Source of the DNA: Nyssa sinensis
Lineage: Eukaryota > Streptophyta > Magnoliopsida > Cornales > Nyssaceae
Assembly (NCBI GenBank): GCA_008638375.1
Contig: CM018051.1
Span: forward strand, 26,905,344-26,969,343
Reading direction: 5' to 3'
DNA: 64,000 bases
Shown here: piece after piece, positions 24,480 through 38,319 of the stretch
How the letters are laid out: each line of letters starts with the position of its first letter
Numbering within the stretch: position 1 is the first letter of the stretch
Program-made: the position numbers and the translations under genes
Notes under the pieces: model-generated
The model's input: the letters and a program-made list of their open reading frames with translations, nothing else
Databases searched by the model: none
What the model was told of the DNA's origin: nothing

Positions 24480-27390
24480 TATGGTGTAGTTTGGCTGATA
24501 TCCGGCATTTTGGTCTGTAAAACCCCTACAATGGGCTTTTTTTGAGCTGAAACTTGCATAAGTTTCAAACCGGGCATCCAAACCGAGTGCCGTAAGTTTG
24601 TACAAGTCTATTTTATCATTTTTGAGGTGTGTGACGTGTTTTCGGTGTAGTTAGGCTGATATCCGGCATTTTGGTTTATCAAACCCCCAAAATGGACTTT
24701 TTTTGAGCTGAAACTTGCATAAGTTTCAAATCGGGCATCCAAACCGAGCGTCGTAAGTTTGTACAAGTCTATTTTATCATTTATGAGGTGTGTGATGTGT
24801 TTTCAGTGTAGTTGGGCCGATATCTGGCATTTTGGTTTGTCAAAACCCCAAAATGGGTCTTTTTGGAGCTGAAACTTGTATAAGTTTCAAACCGGGCATC
24901 CGAACCGAGTCCCGTAAGTTTATGCAAGTCTGTTTTATCATTTGTGAGGTGTGTGATGTGGTTTCGGTGTAGTTAGGCTGATATCCGGCATTTTGGTCTG
25001 TCAAAACCCCAAAATGGGCATTTTTGGAGCTGAAACTTGTATAAGTTTCAAACCGGGCATCCGAACCGAGTCCCATAAGTTTGTACAAGTCTGTTTTATC
25101 ATTTGTGAGGTGTGTGATGTGGTTTCGGTGTAGTTAGGCCGATATCCGGCATTTTGGTCTGTCAAAACCCCAAAATGGGCATTTTTGGAGCTGAAACTTG
25201 TATAAGTTTCAAACCGGGCATCCGAACCGAGTCCCGTAAGTTTGTGCAAGTCTGTTTTATCATTTGTGAGGTGTGTGATGTGGTTTCAGTGTAGTTAGGC
25301 CGATATCCGGCATTTTGGTCTGTCAAAACCCCAAAATGGGCATTTTTGGAGCTGAAACTTGTATAAGTTTCAAACCGGGCATCCGAACCGAGTCCCGCAA
25401 GTTTGTACAAGTCTGTTTTATCATTTGTGAGGTGTGTGATGTGGTTTCGGTGTAGTTAGGCCGATATCTGGCATTTTGGTATGTCAAAACCCCAAAATAG
25501 ACCTTTATGGAGCTGAAACTTGCATAAGTTTCAAACCGGGCATCCGAACCAAGTGCCGTAAGTTCGTGCAAGTCTATTTTGTCATTTGTGAGATGTGTGA
25601 TATAGTTTCGGTGCAGTTAGGCCGATATTCGATATTTTGGACAGTCAAAACCCCAAAATGGGCCTTTTTGGAGTTGAAACTTGCATAAGTTTCAAACCGG
25701 GCATCTGAACCGAGTGCCGTAAGTTCCTTCAAGTCTATTTTATCATTTTTGAGGTGTGTGATGTGTTTTCAGTGTAGCTAGGCCGATATCCGAAATTTTG
25801 GTCTGTCAAAACCACAAAATGGCCTTTTTGGAGCTGAAACTTGCATAAGTTTCAAACCGGGCATCCGAACCGAGTGTCGTAGGTTTATGCAAGTATATTT
25901 CATCATTTGTGAGGTGTGTGATGTGGTTTTGGTGTAGTTAGGCCGATATCCGGCATTTTGGCCTGTCAAAACCCCCACAACGGGCTTTTTTTGAGCTGAA
26001 ACTTGCATAAGTTTCAAACCGGGCATCCAAACCGAGTGCCGTAAGTTTGTACAAGTTTATTTTATCATTTTTGAGGTGTGTGACATGTTTTCAGTGTAGT
26101 TAGGCTGATATCCGGCATTTTGGTTTGTAAAACCCCCAAAATGGACTTTTTTTGAGCTTAAACTTGCATAAGCTTCAAATCGGGCATCCAAATCGAGTGC
26201 CGTAAGTTTGTACAAGTCTATTTTATCATTTATGAGGTGTGTGATGTGTTTTCAGTGTAGTTGGGCCGATATCTGGCATTTTGGTTTGTCAAAACCCCAA
26301 AATGGGCCTTTTTGGAGCTGAAACTTGTATAAGTTTCAAACCGGGCATCCGAACCGAGTCCCGTAAGTTTGTGCAAGTCTGTTTTATCATTTGTGAGGTG
26401 TGTGATGTGGTTTCGGTGTAGTTAGGCCGATATCCGACATTTTGGTCTGTCAAAACCCCAAAATGGGCCTTTTTGGAGCTGAAACTTGCATAAGTTTCAA
26501 ACCGGGCATCCGAACCGAGTCCCGTAAGTTTGTGCAAGTCTGTTTTATCATTTGTGAGGTGTGTGATATGGTTTCGGTGTAGTTAGGCCGATATCCGGCA
26601 TTTTGGTATGTCAAAACCCCAAAATAGACCTTTATGGAGTTGAAACTTGCATAAGTTTCAAACCGGGCATCCGAACCAAGTGCCGTAAGTTCGTGCAAGT
26701 CTATTTTGTCATTTGTGAGGTGTGTGATATAGTTTCGGTGCAGTTAGGCCGATATCCGATATTTTGGACAGTCAAAACCCCAAAATGGGCCTTTTTGGAG
26801 TTGAAACTTGCATAAGTTTCAAACCGAGCATCTGAACCGAGTGCCGTAAGTTCCTTCAAGTCTATTTTATCATTTTTGAGGTGTGTGATGTGTTTTCAGT
26901 GTAGCTAGGCCGATATCCAAAATTTTGGTCTGTCAAAACCCCAAAATGGCCTTTTTGGAGCTGAAACTTGCATAAGTTTCAAACCGGGCATCCAAACCGA
27001 GTGTCGTAGGTTTATGCAAGTATATTTCATCATTTGTGAGGTGTGTGATGTGGTTTTGGTGTAGTTAGGCCGATATCCGACATTTTGGCCTGTCAAAACC
27101 CCCACAATGGGCTTTTTTTGAGCTGAAACTTGCATAAGTTTCAAACCGGGCATCCAAACCGAGTGCCGTAAGTTTGTACAAGTCTATTTTATCATTTTTG
27201 AGGTGTGTGACGTGTTTTCGGTGTAGTTAGGCTGATATCCGGCATTTTGGTTTGTCAAACCCCCAAAATGGACTTTTTTTGAGCTGAAACTTGCATAAGT
27301 TTCAAATCGGGCATCCAAACCGAGTGCCGTAAGTTCGTACAAGTCTATTTTATCATTTGTGAGGTGTTTCATGTGGTTTCGATGTAGTTA
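24480..27390 (+). repeat. Variable higher-order repeat, 9-monomer then 7-monomer period
   Basis: A block starting with a CCCYACAAYGGGCTTTTTTT monomer and a GTGTGACRTGTTTTCRGTG monomer returns at about 24.5, 25.95 and 27.07 kb. The first interval is about 1449 bp (9 monomers) and the second 1127 bp (7 monomers). The difference lies in the number of near-identical monomers with the GTAT dyad loop and GAGTCCCGTAAGTTTGT (four at 24.8-25.4 kb against two at 26.3-26.5 kb), as expected from unequal exchange. Confidence 0.75.
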
Positions 27391-28984
27391 AGCCAATATC
27401 TGACATTTTGCTCTGTCAAAACCCCAAAATGGGCCTTTTTGGAGCTGAAACTTGCATAAGTTTCAAACCGAGCATCCGAACCGAGTTTCGTAAGTTTGGG
27501 CAAGTCTATTTTATCATTTTTGAGGTGTGTGACTTGGTTTCAGTGTAGTTAGGCTGATATCCGGCATTTTGGTCTGTCAAACCCCCAAAATAGGCTTTTT
27601 TTGGAGCTGAAACTTGCATAAGTTTCAAACTGGGCATCCGAACCGAGTGCCGTAAGTTGATGCAAGTCTATTTTATCATTTGTGAGGTGTGTGATGTGGT
27701 TTCGGTGTAGTTAGGCTGATATCCGGCATTTTGGTCTGTCAAAACGCCAAAATGGTCCTTTTTGGAGCTGAAACTTGCCTAAGTTTCCAAGCGGGCATCC
27801 GAACCAAGTGCCGTCAGTTCGTACAAGTCTATTTTATCATTTTTGAGGTGTGTGATGTGTTTTTGGTGTAGTTAGGCCGATATCCGGCAATTTGGTCTGT
27901 CAAAACCCCAAAATGGGCCTTTTGGAGCGAAAACTTACATAAGTTTCAAACCGGGCATCTGAACCGAGTGTCGTAAGTTCGTGCAAGTCTATTTTATCAT
28001 TTTTAAGGTGTGTGATGTGGTTATGGGGTAGTTAGGCTGATATCCGGCATTTTGGTCCGTCAAGCCCCCAAAATGGGCTTTTTTGGAGCTGAAACTTGTA
28101 TAAGTTTCAAACCGGGCTTCCGAACCGAGTGCCGTAAGTTCATACAAGTCTATTTTATCATTTGTGAGGTGTGTGATGTGATTTCAGTGTAGTTAGGCAA
28201 AAATCCGGTATTTTGGTCTGTCAAAACCACAAAGTGGGCCTTTTTGGGGCTGAAACTTGCATAAGTTCCAAACCGGGCATCCAAACCGAGTGCCGTAAGT
28301 TCGTACAAGTCTATTTTATCATTTTTGAGGTGTGTGATGTGGTTATGGTGTAGTTAGGCTGATATCCGACATTTTGGTCTGTCAAGCCCCCAAAATGGGC
28401 TTTTTTTGAGCTGAAACTTGCATAAGTTTCAAACCGGGCATCCGAACCGAGTGCCGTAAGTTCGTACAAGTCTATTTTATCATTTTTGAGGTGTGTGATG
28501 TGTTTTTGGTGTAGTTAGGCTGATATCCGGCAATTTGGTCTGTCAAAACCCCAAAATGGGCCTTTTTGGAGCGGAAACTTGCATAAGTTTCAAACCGGGC
28601 ATCTGAACCGAGTGTCGTAAGTTCGTGCAAGTCTATTTTATCATTTTTGAGGTGTGTGATGTGGTTATGGTGTAGTTAGGCTGATATCCAGCATTTTGGT
28701 CTGTCAAGCCCCCAAAATGGGCTTTTTTGGAGCTGAAACGTGTATAAGTTTCAAACCGGGCATCCGAACCGAGTCCCGTAAGTTTGTGCAAGTCTGTTTT
28801 ATCGTTTGTGAGGTGTGTGATGTGGTTTCAGTGTAGTTAGGCCGATATCCGGCATTTTGGTCTGTCAAAACCCCAAAATGGGCCTTTTTGGAGCTGAAAC
28901 TTGTATAATTTTCAAACCGGGCATCCGAACTGAGTCCCGTAAGTTTGTGCAAGTCTGTTTTATCATCTGTGAGGTGTGTGATGT

Positions 28985-30760
28985 GGTTTCGGTGTAGTTA
29001 GGCCGATATCCGGCATTTTGGTATGTCAAAACCCCAAAATAGACCTTTATGGAGCTGAAACTTGCATAAGTTTCAAACCGGGCATCCGAACCAAGTGCCG
29101 TAAGTTTGTGCAAGTCTATTTTATCATTTGTGAAGTGTGTGATATAGTTTCGGTGTAGTTAGGCCGATACCCGATATTTTGGACAGTCAAAACCCCAAAA
29201 TGGGCCTTTTTGGAGTTGAAACTTGCATAAGTTTCAAACCGGGCATCTGAACTGAGTGCCGTAATTTCCTTCAAGTCTATTTTATCATTTTTGAGGTGTG
29301 TGATGTATTGTCAGTGTGGCTAGGCCGATATCTAGAATTTTGGTCTGTCAAAACCCCAAAATGGCCTTTTTGGAGCTAAAACATGCATAAGTTTCAAACC
29401 GGGCATCCGAGCCGAGTGTCTTAAGTTCGTGCAAGTCTATTTTATCATTTGTGAGGTGTGCGATGTGGTTTCGGTGTAGTTAGGCTGATATCCGGCATTT
29501 TGGTTTGTCAAAACCCCAAAATAGACCTTTATGGAGCTCAAACTTGCATAAGTTTCAAACCGGGCATCCGAACCAAGTGCCGTAAGTTCGTGCAAGTCTA
29601 TTTTATCATTTGTGAAGTGTGTGATATAGTTTCGGTGTAGTTAGGCCGATACCCGATATTTTGGACAGTCAAAACCCCAAAATGGGCCTTTTTGGAGTTG
29701 AAACTTGCATAAGTTTCAAACCGGGCATCTGAACCGAGTGCCGTAATTTCCTTCAAGTCTATTTTATCGTTTTTGAGGTGTGTGATGTATTGTCAGTGTG
29801 GCTAGGCCGATATCCAGAATTTTGGTCTGTCAAAACCCCAAAATGGCCTTTTTGGAGCTAAAACATGCATAAGTTTCAAACCGGGCATCCGAGCCGAGTG
29901 TCTTAAGTTCGTGCAAGTCTATTTTATCATTTGTGAGGTGTGCGATGTGGTTTCGGTGTAGTTAGGCTGATATCCGGCATTTTGGTCTGTCAAAACCCCA
30001 AAATAGACCTTTATGGAGCTGAAACTTGCATAAGTTTCAAACCGGGCATCCGAGCCGAGTGTCTTAAGTTCGTGCAAGTCTATTTTATCATTTGTGAGGT
30101 GTGCGATGTGATTTCGGTGTAGTTAGGCTGATATCCGGCATTTTGGTTTGTCAAAACCCCAAAATAGACCTTTATGGAGCTGAAACTTGCATAAGTTTCA
30201 AACCGGGCATCCGAACCAAGTGCCGTAAGTTCGTGCAAGTCTATTTTGTCATTTGTGAGGTGTGTGATATAGTTTCGGTGCAGTTAGGCCGATATCCGAT
30301 ATTTTGGACAGTCAAAACCCCAAAATTGGCCTTTTTGGAGTTGAAACTTGCATAAGTTTCAAACCGGGCATCTGAACCGAGTGTCGTAAGTTCCTTCAAG
30401 TCTATTTTATCATTTTTGAGGTGTGTGATGTATTTTCAGTGTAGCTAGGCTGATATCCGAAATTTTGGTCTGTCAAAACCCTAAAATGGCCTTTTTGGAG
30501 CTGAAACTTGCATAAGTTTCAAACCTGGCATCCGAACCGAGTGTCGTAGGTCTATGCAAGTATATTTCACCATTTGTGAGGTGTGTGATGTGGTTTTGGT
30601 GTAGTTAGGCCGATATCCGGCATTTTGGTCTGTCAAAACCCCAAAATGGCCTTTTCAGAGCTGAAACTTGCATAAGTTTCAAACCGGGCATCCGAACCGA
30701 GTGCCGTAAGTTCGTGCAAGTCTATTTTATCATTTATGAGGTGTGTGATGTGTTTTTTGT
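28985..30760 (+). repeat. p-q-r cassette with 482-bp tandem duplication, then p-p-q-r-s
   Basis: Monomer p has AATAGACCTTTATGGAGCT; q has GATATAGTTTCGGTG and GATATTTTGGACAGTC; r has GTGTRGCTAGGCCGATATC and AAAATGGCCTTTTTGG; s has TTTTGGTGTAGTTAGGCCG. The p-q-r trio at about 29.0 kb is copied 482 bp downstream, sharing the rare GATACCCGATATT and TAATTTCCTTC changes. A further p, then p-q-r-s, follows from about 29.97 kb. Confidence 0.75.
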
Positions 30761-33700
30761 GTTGTTAGGCTGATATATGACATTTTGGTCTGTCTAACCC
30801 CCAAAATAGGCTTTTTTTGTGCCGAAACTTGCAAAAGTTTCAAACCGGGCGTCCGAACCAAGTGCCGTAAGTTCGTACAAGTCTATTTTATCATTTGTGA
30901 GGTGCTTCATGTGGTTTCGATGTAGTTAAGCCAATATCCGGCATTTTGCTCTGTCAAAACCCCAAAATGGGCCTTTTCAGGGCTGAAACTTGCATAAGTT
31001 TAAAACCGAGCATCCGAACCGAGTTTCGTAAGTTCGTGCAAGTCTATTTTATCATTTTTGCAGTGTGTGACTTGGTTTCAGTGTAGTTAGGCAGATATCC
31101 GGCATTTTGGTCTGTCAAACCCCCAAAATAGGCTTTTTTGGAGCTGAAACTTGCATAAGTTTCAAACCGGGCATCCGAACAGAGTGCCGTAAGTTCATGC
31201 AAGTCTATTTTATCATTTGTGAGGTGTGTGATGTGGTTTCGGTGTAGTTAGGCCGATATCCGACATTTTGGTCTGTTAAAACGCCAAAATGGGCCTTTTC
31301 GGAGCTGAAACTTGCCTAAGTTTCAAACCGGGCATCCGAACCGAGTGCCGTAAGTTCGTACAAGTCTTTTTTATCATTTTTGAGGAGTGTGATGTGTTTT
31401 CGGTGTAGTTAGGCTGATATCCGGCAATTTGGTCTGTCAAAACCCCAAAATGGGCCTTTTTGGAGCAGAAACTTGCATAAGTTTCAAACCGGGCGTCTGA
31501 ACCGAGTGTCGTAGGTTCGTGCAAGTCTATTTTATCATTTTTGAGGTGTGTGATGTGGTTATGGTGTAGTTAGGCTGATATCCGGCATTTTGGTCTGTCA
31601 AGCCCCCAAAATGGGCTTTTTTGGAGCTGAAACTTGCATAAGTTCCAAACTGGGCATCTGAATCGAGTGTCGTAAGTTCGTGCAAGTCTATTTTATCATT
31701 TTTGAGGTGTGTGATGTGGTTATGGTGTAGTTAGGCTGATATCCAGCATTTTGGTCTGTCAAGCCCCCAAAATGGGCTTTTTTGGAGCTGAAAGTTGCAT
31801 AAGTTTCAAACCGGGCATCCGAACCGAGTGCCGTAAGTTCGTACAAGTCTATTTTATCATTTGTGAGGTGTGTGATGTGTTTTCAGTGTAGTTAGGCCAA
31901 AATCTGGTATTTTGGTCTGTCAAAACCCCAAAGTGGGCCTTTTCGGGGCTGAAACTTGCATAAGTTTCAAACCGGGCATCCAAACCGAGTGTCGTAAGTT
32001 CTTACAAGTCTATTTTATCATTTCGGAGGTGCTTCATGTGGTTTCGATGTAGTTAAGCCAATATCCGGCATTTTGCTCTGTCAAAACCCCAAAATGGGCC
32101 TTTTCGGAGCTGAAACTTGCATAAGTTTCAAACCGAGCATCCGAAGCGAGTTCCGTAAGTTCGTGCAAGTCTATTTTATCATTTTTGCGGTGTGTGACTT
32201 GGTTTCAGTGTAGTTAGGCTAATATCCGGCATTTTGGTCTGTCAAACCCCCAAAATAGGCTTTTTGGGAGCTGAAACTTGCATAAGTTTCAAACCGGGCA
32301 TCCGAACCGAGTGCCGTAAGTTCATGCAAGTCTATTTTATCATTTGTGAGCTGTGTAATGTGGTTTCAGTGTAGTTAGGCCGATATCCGGCATTTTGGTC
32401 TGTCAAAACGCCAAAATGGGCCTTTTTGGAGCTGAAACTTGCCTAAGTTTCAAACCGGGCATCCGAACCGAGTGCCATAAGTTCGTACAAGTCTATTTTA
32501 TCATTTTTGAGGAGTGTGATGTGTTTTCGGTGTAGTTAGGCCGATATCCTGCAATTTGGTCTGTCAAAACCCCAAAATGGGCCTTTTTGGAGCGGAAACT
32601 TGCATAAGTTTCAAATCGGGCATCTGAACCGAGTGTCGTAGGTTCGTGCAACTCTATTTTATCATTTTTGAGGTGTGTGATGTGGTTATGGTGTAGTTAG
32701 GCTGATATCCGGCATTTTGGTCTGTCAAGCCCCCAAAATGGGATTTTTTGGAGCTGAAACTTGCATAAGTTTCAAACCGGGCTTCCGAACCGAGTGCCGT
32801 AAGTTCATACAAGTCTATTTTATCATTTGTGAGGTGTGTGATGTGATTTTAGTGTAGTTAGGCAAAAATCCAGTATTTTGGTCTGTCAAAACCACAATGT
32901 GGGCCTTTTTGGTGCTGAAACTTGCATAAGTTTCGAACCGGGCATCCAAACCGAGTGCCGTAAGTTCGTACAAGTCTATTTTATCATTTTTAAGGTGTGT
33001 GATGTGGTTATGGTGTAGTTAGGCAGATATCCGGCGTTTTGGTCTGTCAAGCCCCCAAAATGGGCTTTTTTTTAGCTGAAACTTGCATAAGTTTCAAACC
33101 GGGCATCCGAACCGAGTGCCGTAAGTTCGTACAAGTCTATTTTATCATTTTTGAGGTGTGTGATGTGTTTTTGGTGTAGTTAGGCCGATATCCGGCAATT
33201 TGGTCTGTCAAAACCCCAAAATGGGCCTTTTTGGAGCTGAAACTTGCATAAGTTCCAAACTGGGCATCTGAATCGAGTGTCATAAGTTCATGCAAGTCTA
33301 TTTTATGATTTTTGAGGTGTCTGATGTGGTTATGGTGTAGTTAGGCTGATATCCAGCATTTTGGCCTGTCAAGCCCCCAAAATGGGCTTTTTTGGAGCTG
33401 AAACTTGCATAAGTTTCAAATCGGGCATCCGAACCGAGTGCCGTAAGTTCGTACAAGTCTATTTTATCATTTGTGAGGTGTGTGATGTGTTGTCAGTGTA
33501 GTTAGGCCAAAATCCGGTATTTTGGTCTGTCAAAACCCCAAAGTGGGCCTTTTCGGGGCTGAAACTTGCATAAGTTTCAAACCGGGCATCCAAACCGAGT
33601 GCCGTAAGTTCTTACAAGTCTATTTTATCATTTTTGAGGTGTGTGATGTGTTTTCGGTGAAGTTAGGCCGATATCCGGCAATTTGGTCTGTCAAAACCCC

Positions 33701-33789
33701 AAAATAGGCGTTTTTGGAGCTGAAACTTGCATAAGTTTCAAACCGGGCATCTGAACCGAGTGTCGTAAGTTCGTGCAAGTCTATTTTAT

Positions 33790-35090
33790 CATTTGTGAGG
33801 TGTGCGATGTGGTTTCGGTGTAGTTAGGCTGATATCCGGCATTTTGGTTTGTCAAAACCCCAAAGTAGACCTTTATGGAGCTGAAACTTGCATAAGTTTC
33901 AAACCGGGCATCCGAACCAAGTGCCGTAAGTTCGTGCAACTCTATTTTGTCATTTGTGAGGTGTGTGATATAGTTTCAGTGTAGTTAGGCCGATATCCGA
34001 TATTTTCAACAGTCAAAACCCCAAAATGGGCCTTTTTGGAGTTGAAACTTGCGTAAGTTTCAAACCGGGCATCTGAACCGAGTGCCGTAAGTTCCTTCAA
34101 GTCTATTTTGTCATTTTTGAGGTGTGTGATGTGTTTTCAGTGTAGCTAGGCCGATATCCAGAATTTTGGTCTGTCAAAACCCCAAAATGGCCTTTTTGGA
34201 GCTGAAACTTGCATAAGTTTCAAACCGGGCATCCGAACAGAGTGTCGTAAGTTCGTGCAAGTATATTTCTTCATTTGTGAGGTGTGTGATGTGGTTTTGG
34301 TGTAGTTAGGCCGATATCCAGAATTTTGGTCTGTCAAAACCCCAAAATGGGCCTTTTTGGAGCTGAAACTTGCATAAGTTTCAAACCGGGCATCCGAGCC
34401 GAGTGTCGTAAGTTCGTGCAAGTCTATTTTATCATTTGTGAGGTGTGAGATGTGGTTTCGGTGTTGTTAGGCTGATATCCGGCATTTTGGCTTGTCAAAA
34501 CCCCAAAATAGACCTTTATGGAGCTGAAACTTGCATAAGTTTCAAACCAGGCATCCGAACCAAGTGCCGTAAGTTCGTGCAAGTCTATTTTGTCATTTGT
34601 GAGGTGTGTGATATAGTTTCGGTGTAGTTAGGCCGATATCCAATATTTTGGACAGTCAAAACCCCAAAATGGGCCTTTTTGGAGTTGAAACTTGCATAAG
34701 TTTCAAACCGGGCATCTGAACCGAGTTCCGTAAGTTCCTTCCAGTCTATTTTATCATTTTTGAGGTGTGTGATGTGTTTTCAGTGTAGCTAGGCCGATAT
34801 CCAGAATTTTGGTCTGTCAAAACCCCAAAATGGCCTTTTTGGAGCTGAAACTTGCATAAGTTTCAAACCGGGCATCCGAATCGAGTGTCGTAGGTTCGTG
34901 CAAGTATATTTCATCATTTATGAGGTGTGTGATGCGGTTTTGGTGTAGTTAGGCCGATATCCGGCATTTTGGCCTGTCAAAACCCCAAAATGGGCCTTTT
35001 TGGAGCTGAAACTTGCATAGGTTTCAAACCGGGCATCCGAATCGAGTGCCGTAAGTTCGTGCAAGTCTATTTTCTCATTTATGAGGTGTT
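33790..35090 (+). repeat. Two successive p-q-r-s satellite cassettes
   Basis: p at about 33.83 and 34.48 kb, each followed by q, r and an s-type monomer, with the same diagnostic changes as at 25.5, 26.6 and 30.1 kb. Confidence 0.75.
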
Positions 35091-37356
35091 TGATGTGTTT
35101 TTGGTGTCGTTAGGCTGATATCCGGTATTTTGGTCTGTCTAACCCCCAAAATAGGCTTTTTTTGAGCTGAAACTTGCATAAGTTTCAAACCGGGCGTCCG
35201 AACCAAGTGCCGTAAGTTCGTACATGTCTATTTTATCATTTGTGAGGTGTTTCATGTGGTTTCGATGTAGTTAAGCCAATATCCGGCATTTTGCCCTGTA
35301 AAACCCCAAAATGGGCCTTTTTGGAGCTGAAACTTGCATAAGTTTCAAACCGAGAATCCGAACCGAGTTCCGTAAGTTCGTGCAAGTCTATTTTATCATT
35401 TTTGAGGTGTGTGATGTGGTTTTAGTGTAGTTCGGCTGATATCCGGCATTTTTGTCTGTCCAACCCCCAAAATAGGCTTTTTTGGAGCTGAAACTTGCAT
35501 AAGTTTCAAACTGGGCATCCGAACCGAGTGCCGTAAGTTCATGCAAGTCTATTTTATCATTTGTGACATGTGTGATGTGGTTTCGGTGTAGTTAGGCCGA
35601 TATCCAGCATTTTGGTCTGTCAAAACGCCAAAATGGGGCTTTTTGGAGCTGAAACTTGCCTAAGTTTAAAACCGGGCATCTGACCCGAGTGTCGTAAGTT
35701 CGTGCAAGTCTATTTTATCATTTTAGAGGTGTGTGATGTGGTTATGGTGTAGTTAGACTGATATCCGGCAATTTGGTCTGTCAAACCCCAAAAATGGGCT
35801 TTTTTTGAGCTGAAACTTGCATAAGTTTCAAACCGGGCATCCGAAGCGAGTGCCTTAAGTTCGTACAAGTATATTTTACCATTTGTTAGGTATGTGATGT
35901 GTTTCAATGTAGTTAGGCTGAAATCCGGTATTTTAGTCTGTCAAAACTCCAAAATGGGCCTTTTTGGAGCTGAAACTTGCATAAGTATCAAACCGGGCAT
36001 CCAAACCGAGTGTCGAAAGTTTGTGCCAGTCTATTTTATCCTTTTTGTGGTGTGTGATGTGGTTATGGTGTAGTGAGGCTGATATCCGGCATTTTGGTCT
36101 ATCAAACCCCCGAAATGGGCTTTTTTTGAGCTGAAACTTGCATAAGTTTCAAACCGGTCATCCAAACCGACTGCCGTAAGTTCGTACAAGTCTATTTTAT
36201 CATTTTATAGGTGTGTGATGTGTTTTTGGTGTTGTTAGGCTGATATCTGGCATTTTGGTCTGTCAAACCCCCAAGATAGGCTTTTTTGGAGCTGAAACTT
36301 GCATAAGTTTCCAACCGGGCATCCGAACCGAGTGCCGTAAGTTGATGAAAGTCTATTTTATCATTTTTGAGGTGTGTGTTGTGGTTTCAATGTAGTTAGG
36401 CTGATATCCGGCATTTTGGTCTGTCAAAACCCCAAAATGGGCCTTTTCAGAGTTGAAACTTGCATAAGTTTCAAACCGGGCATCCGAACCGAGTGTCGTA
36501 AGTTCGTGCAAGTCTATTGTATCATTTTTGAGGTGTGTGATGTGGTTATGGTGTAGTTAGGCTGATATCCGACATTTTGGTCTGTCCAACCCCCAAAATA
36601 GGCTTTTTTGAGTAGAAACTTGCATAAGTTTCAAACCGGGCATCCGAACCGAGTGCCGTAAGTTCGTACAAGTCTATTTTATCATCTTTGAGGTGTGTCA
36701 TGTGGTTTCGATTTAGTTAATGTAATATCCCGACCCGGGATACGTCACGTATACCGAGGTAGGTCGGTTAAAACATGTAACTTAAACAATAAGATATGAA
36801 TGTCATAGTATTCTCATGGAAATGAAAGACTGGAGACTATAATCATGGAAATGAATGACCAGGGCTGGGTAACGCCCGAGCATTACAGGGCATTGCATCG
36901 AAATGCGTGCATGCACGCATTCCCATGCATGCATACGTGAACATAGATACATAGCTTGATTGAAATCAGTGTATGCAAATATGATTTAAAATAGAATTAG
37001 ACCCCCACATATACATGTATATACATGTATAAAAGAAGTGTATTTCATGTGTATATATGTATAAGATATAATGTATTATACATGTATGATGTATTTACGT
37101 ATATATGTATATTTACATAAGAAACAAAAAGAAAGGAAAAAGGAAAAAGGGGAACTGCCTTGGGCAGTATGCAGGCACCAAAGAGAGTGTGTGTGTCGGC
37201 TATGTGAGAAATGTGTGTGTTATATATATATAATATGATATATATATATACATAAGTGCCCAACAAGTCTCCAAGCCATTTAATGCAAAGGTTGCATTTG
37301 GCAGAGAGAGCACAGGTTCTAGGTCAAAGAAAGAGGCCATAGAAGGGGGAGGAACC

Positions 37357-37384
37357 GAGAGAGAGAGAGAGAAGAGAGAGAGAG
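37357..37384. repeat. (GA)n tract upstream of the LTR C TATA box
   Basis: GA dinucleotides broken by one AA, ending 24 bp before TATAAG; the 3' LTR has the same tract with one base changed. Possible GAGA-type promoter element, inferred from position. Confidence 0.8.
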
Positions 37385-37407
37385 GCGGTGGAAACTCTCT
37401 CTACAAA

Positions 37408-37413
37408 TATAAG
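37408..37413 (+). promoter_or_regulatory. TATA box of element C promoter
   Basis: CTCTCTACAAATATAAGCC is a canonical plant-type TATA context, about 24 bp after the GA tract. Transcription would be expected to start near 37440. The same box is at 45478-45483 in the 3' LTR. Confidence 0.65.
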
Positions 37414-38319
37414 CCTACGGGTGTGGGTTTAAAGGCACAAACGAAACCAAATTTGATAGAACACTTTGGCAAAGAGCTAAGGAGCATAAACAGGAAGTTT
37501 GGAGGGTCATAGTGAGCTGAAATCCGAAACCCAGGTAAGTACATCAAGTTCTGTTTTTGAGATTTTAAGCATGAATATTTGATCTAAATTCAGGGTCTTA
37601 ATAAGCATGCTTCTAGCTTTTAAATGCAAGAAAAATGATAGAAAAAGGTTTAGAAACCATGGAGATATCCCAAGTTGCAGGTTTCATGGATAATTTCGGG
37701 TTCCATGAATTTATGCTTAAAACTTTGATGTTTGTTTATGAAAATAGTCCTTAGAGGTGCAGGAAACCATTTAATATGGATTACGGTCAAAACAGTGTAC
37801 AAATAGTCACGAAATAGGAAGGATATGGGTCACCAGAAAGTCGGCCGGAGATACTTAGGCTCTATTTCGTGAAGTTATGAAGGGATTTAAAGGAAATGGA
37901 AAATGGATTTGAAATCCTTAGGAGAAGGGGAAGAGAATGACATTTAAAAAGGGCCGAAATCTCACCGGAAAATAAGTCACCGTCGCCGGAGAAGGTGACT
38001 GTACACGCCGGAACCCTACCGGAGACGTGGGGAAGACGATCGGAAAAGCGTGGGGGCTATCGGGTCAAAACTGGGATGGATCCGGGTTCGGATCGGGTCG
38101 GTACCCGACCGGATATGAAACGGACCGAAGCTGTGTCGTTTTGGGTTTCTAATTAAATGGATTTGGGCATGTTTGGTTGCAGGAATAATAAATAGAAATT
38201 GGGTTTTGGGGTTAACCGAAACAGGGATAAGGATAGGGAATTGGGTTATTGAAATCCGGTTCTTGAATGAAAGTGAACCGTTTGGTTCAGGGCAAGGGTG
38301 GACCGGTCTAGGGTTTTTA

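Larger units (their letters stand above)
24389..36720 (+). repeat. 161-bp satellite array, segment 4
   Basis: About 77 monomers, uninterrupted, in the same orientation. It contains the change from left-type order to the p-q-r-s cassette order, a run of homogenised monomers at 24.8-25.4 kb, and a 482-bp duplication at 29-30 kb. Its last monomer is cut by the full-length retrotransposon, leaving GTTAA at 36716-36720. Confidence 0.97.
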
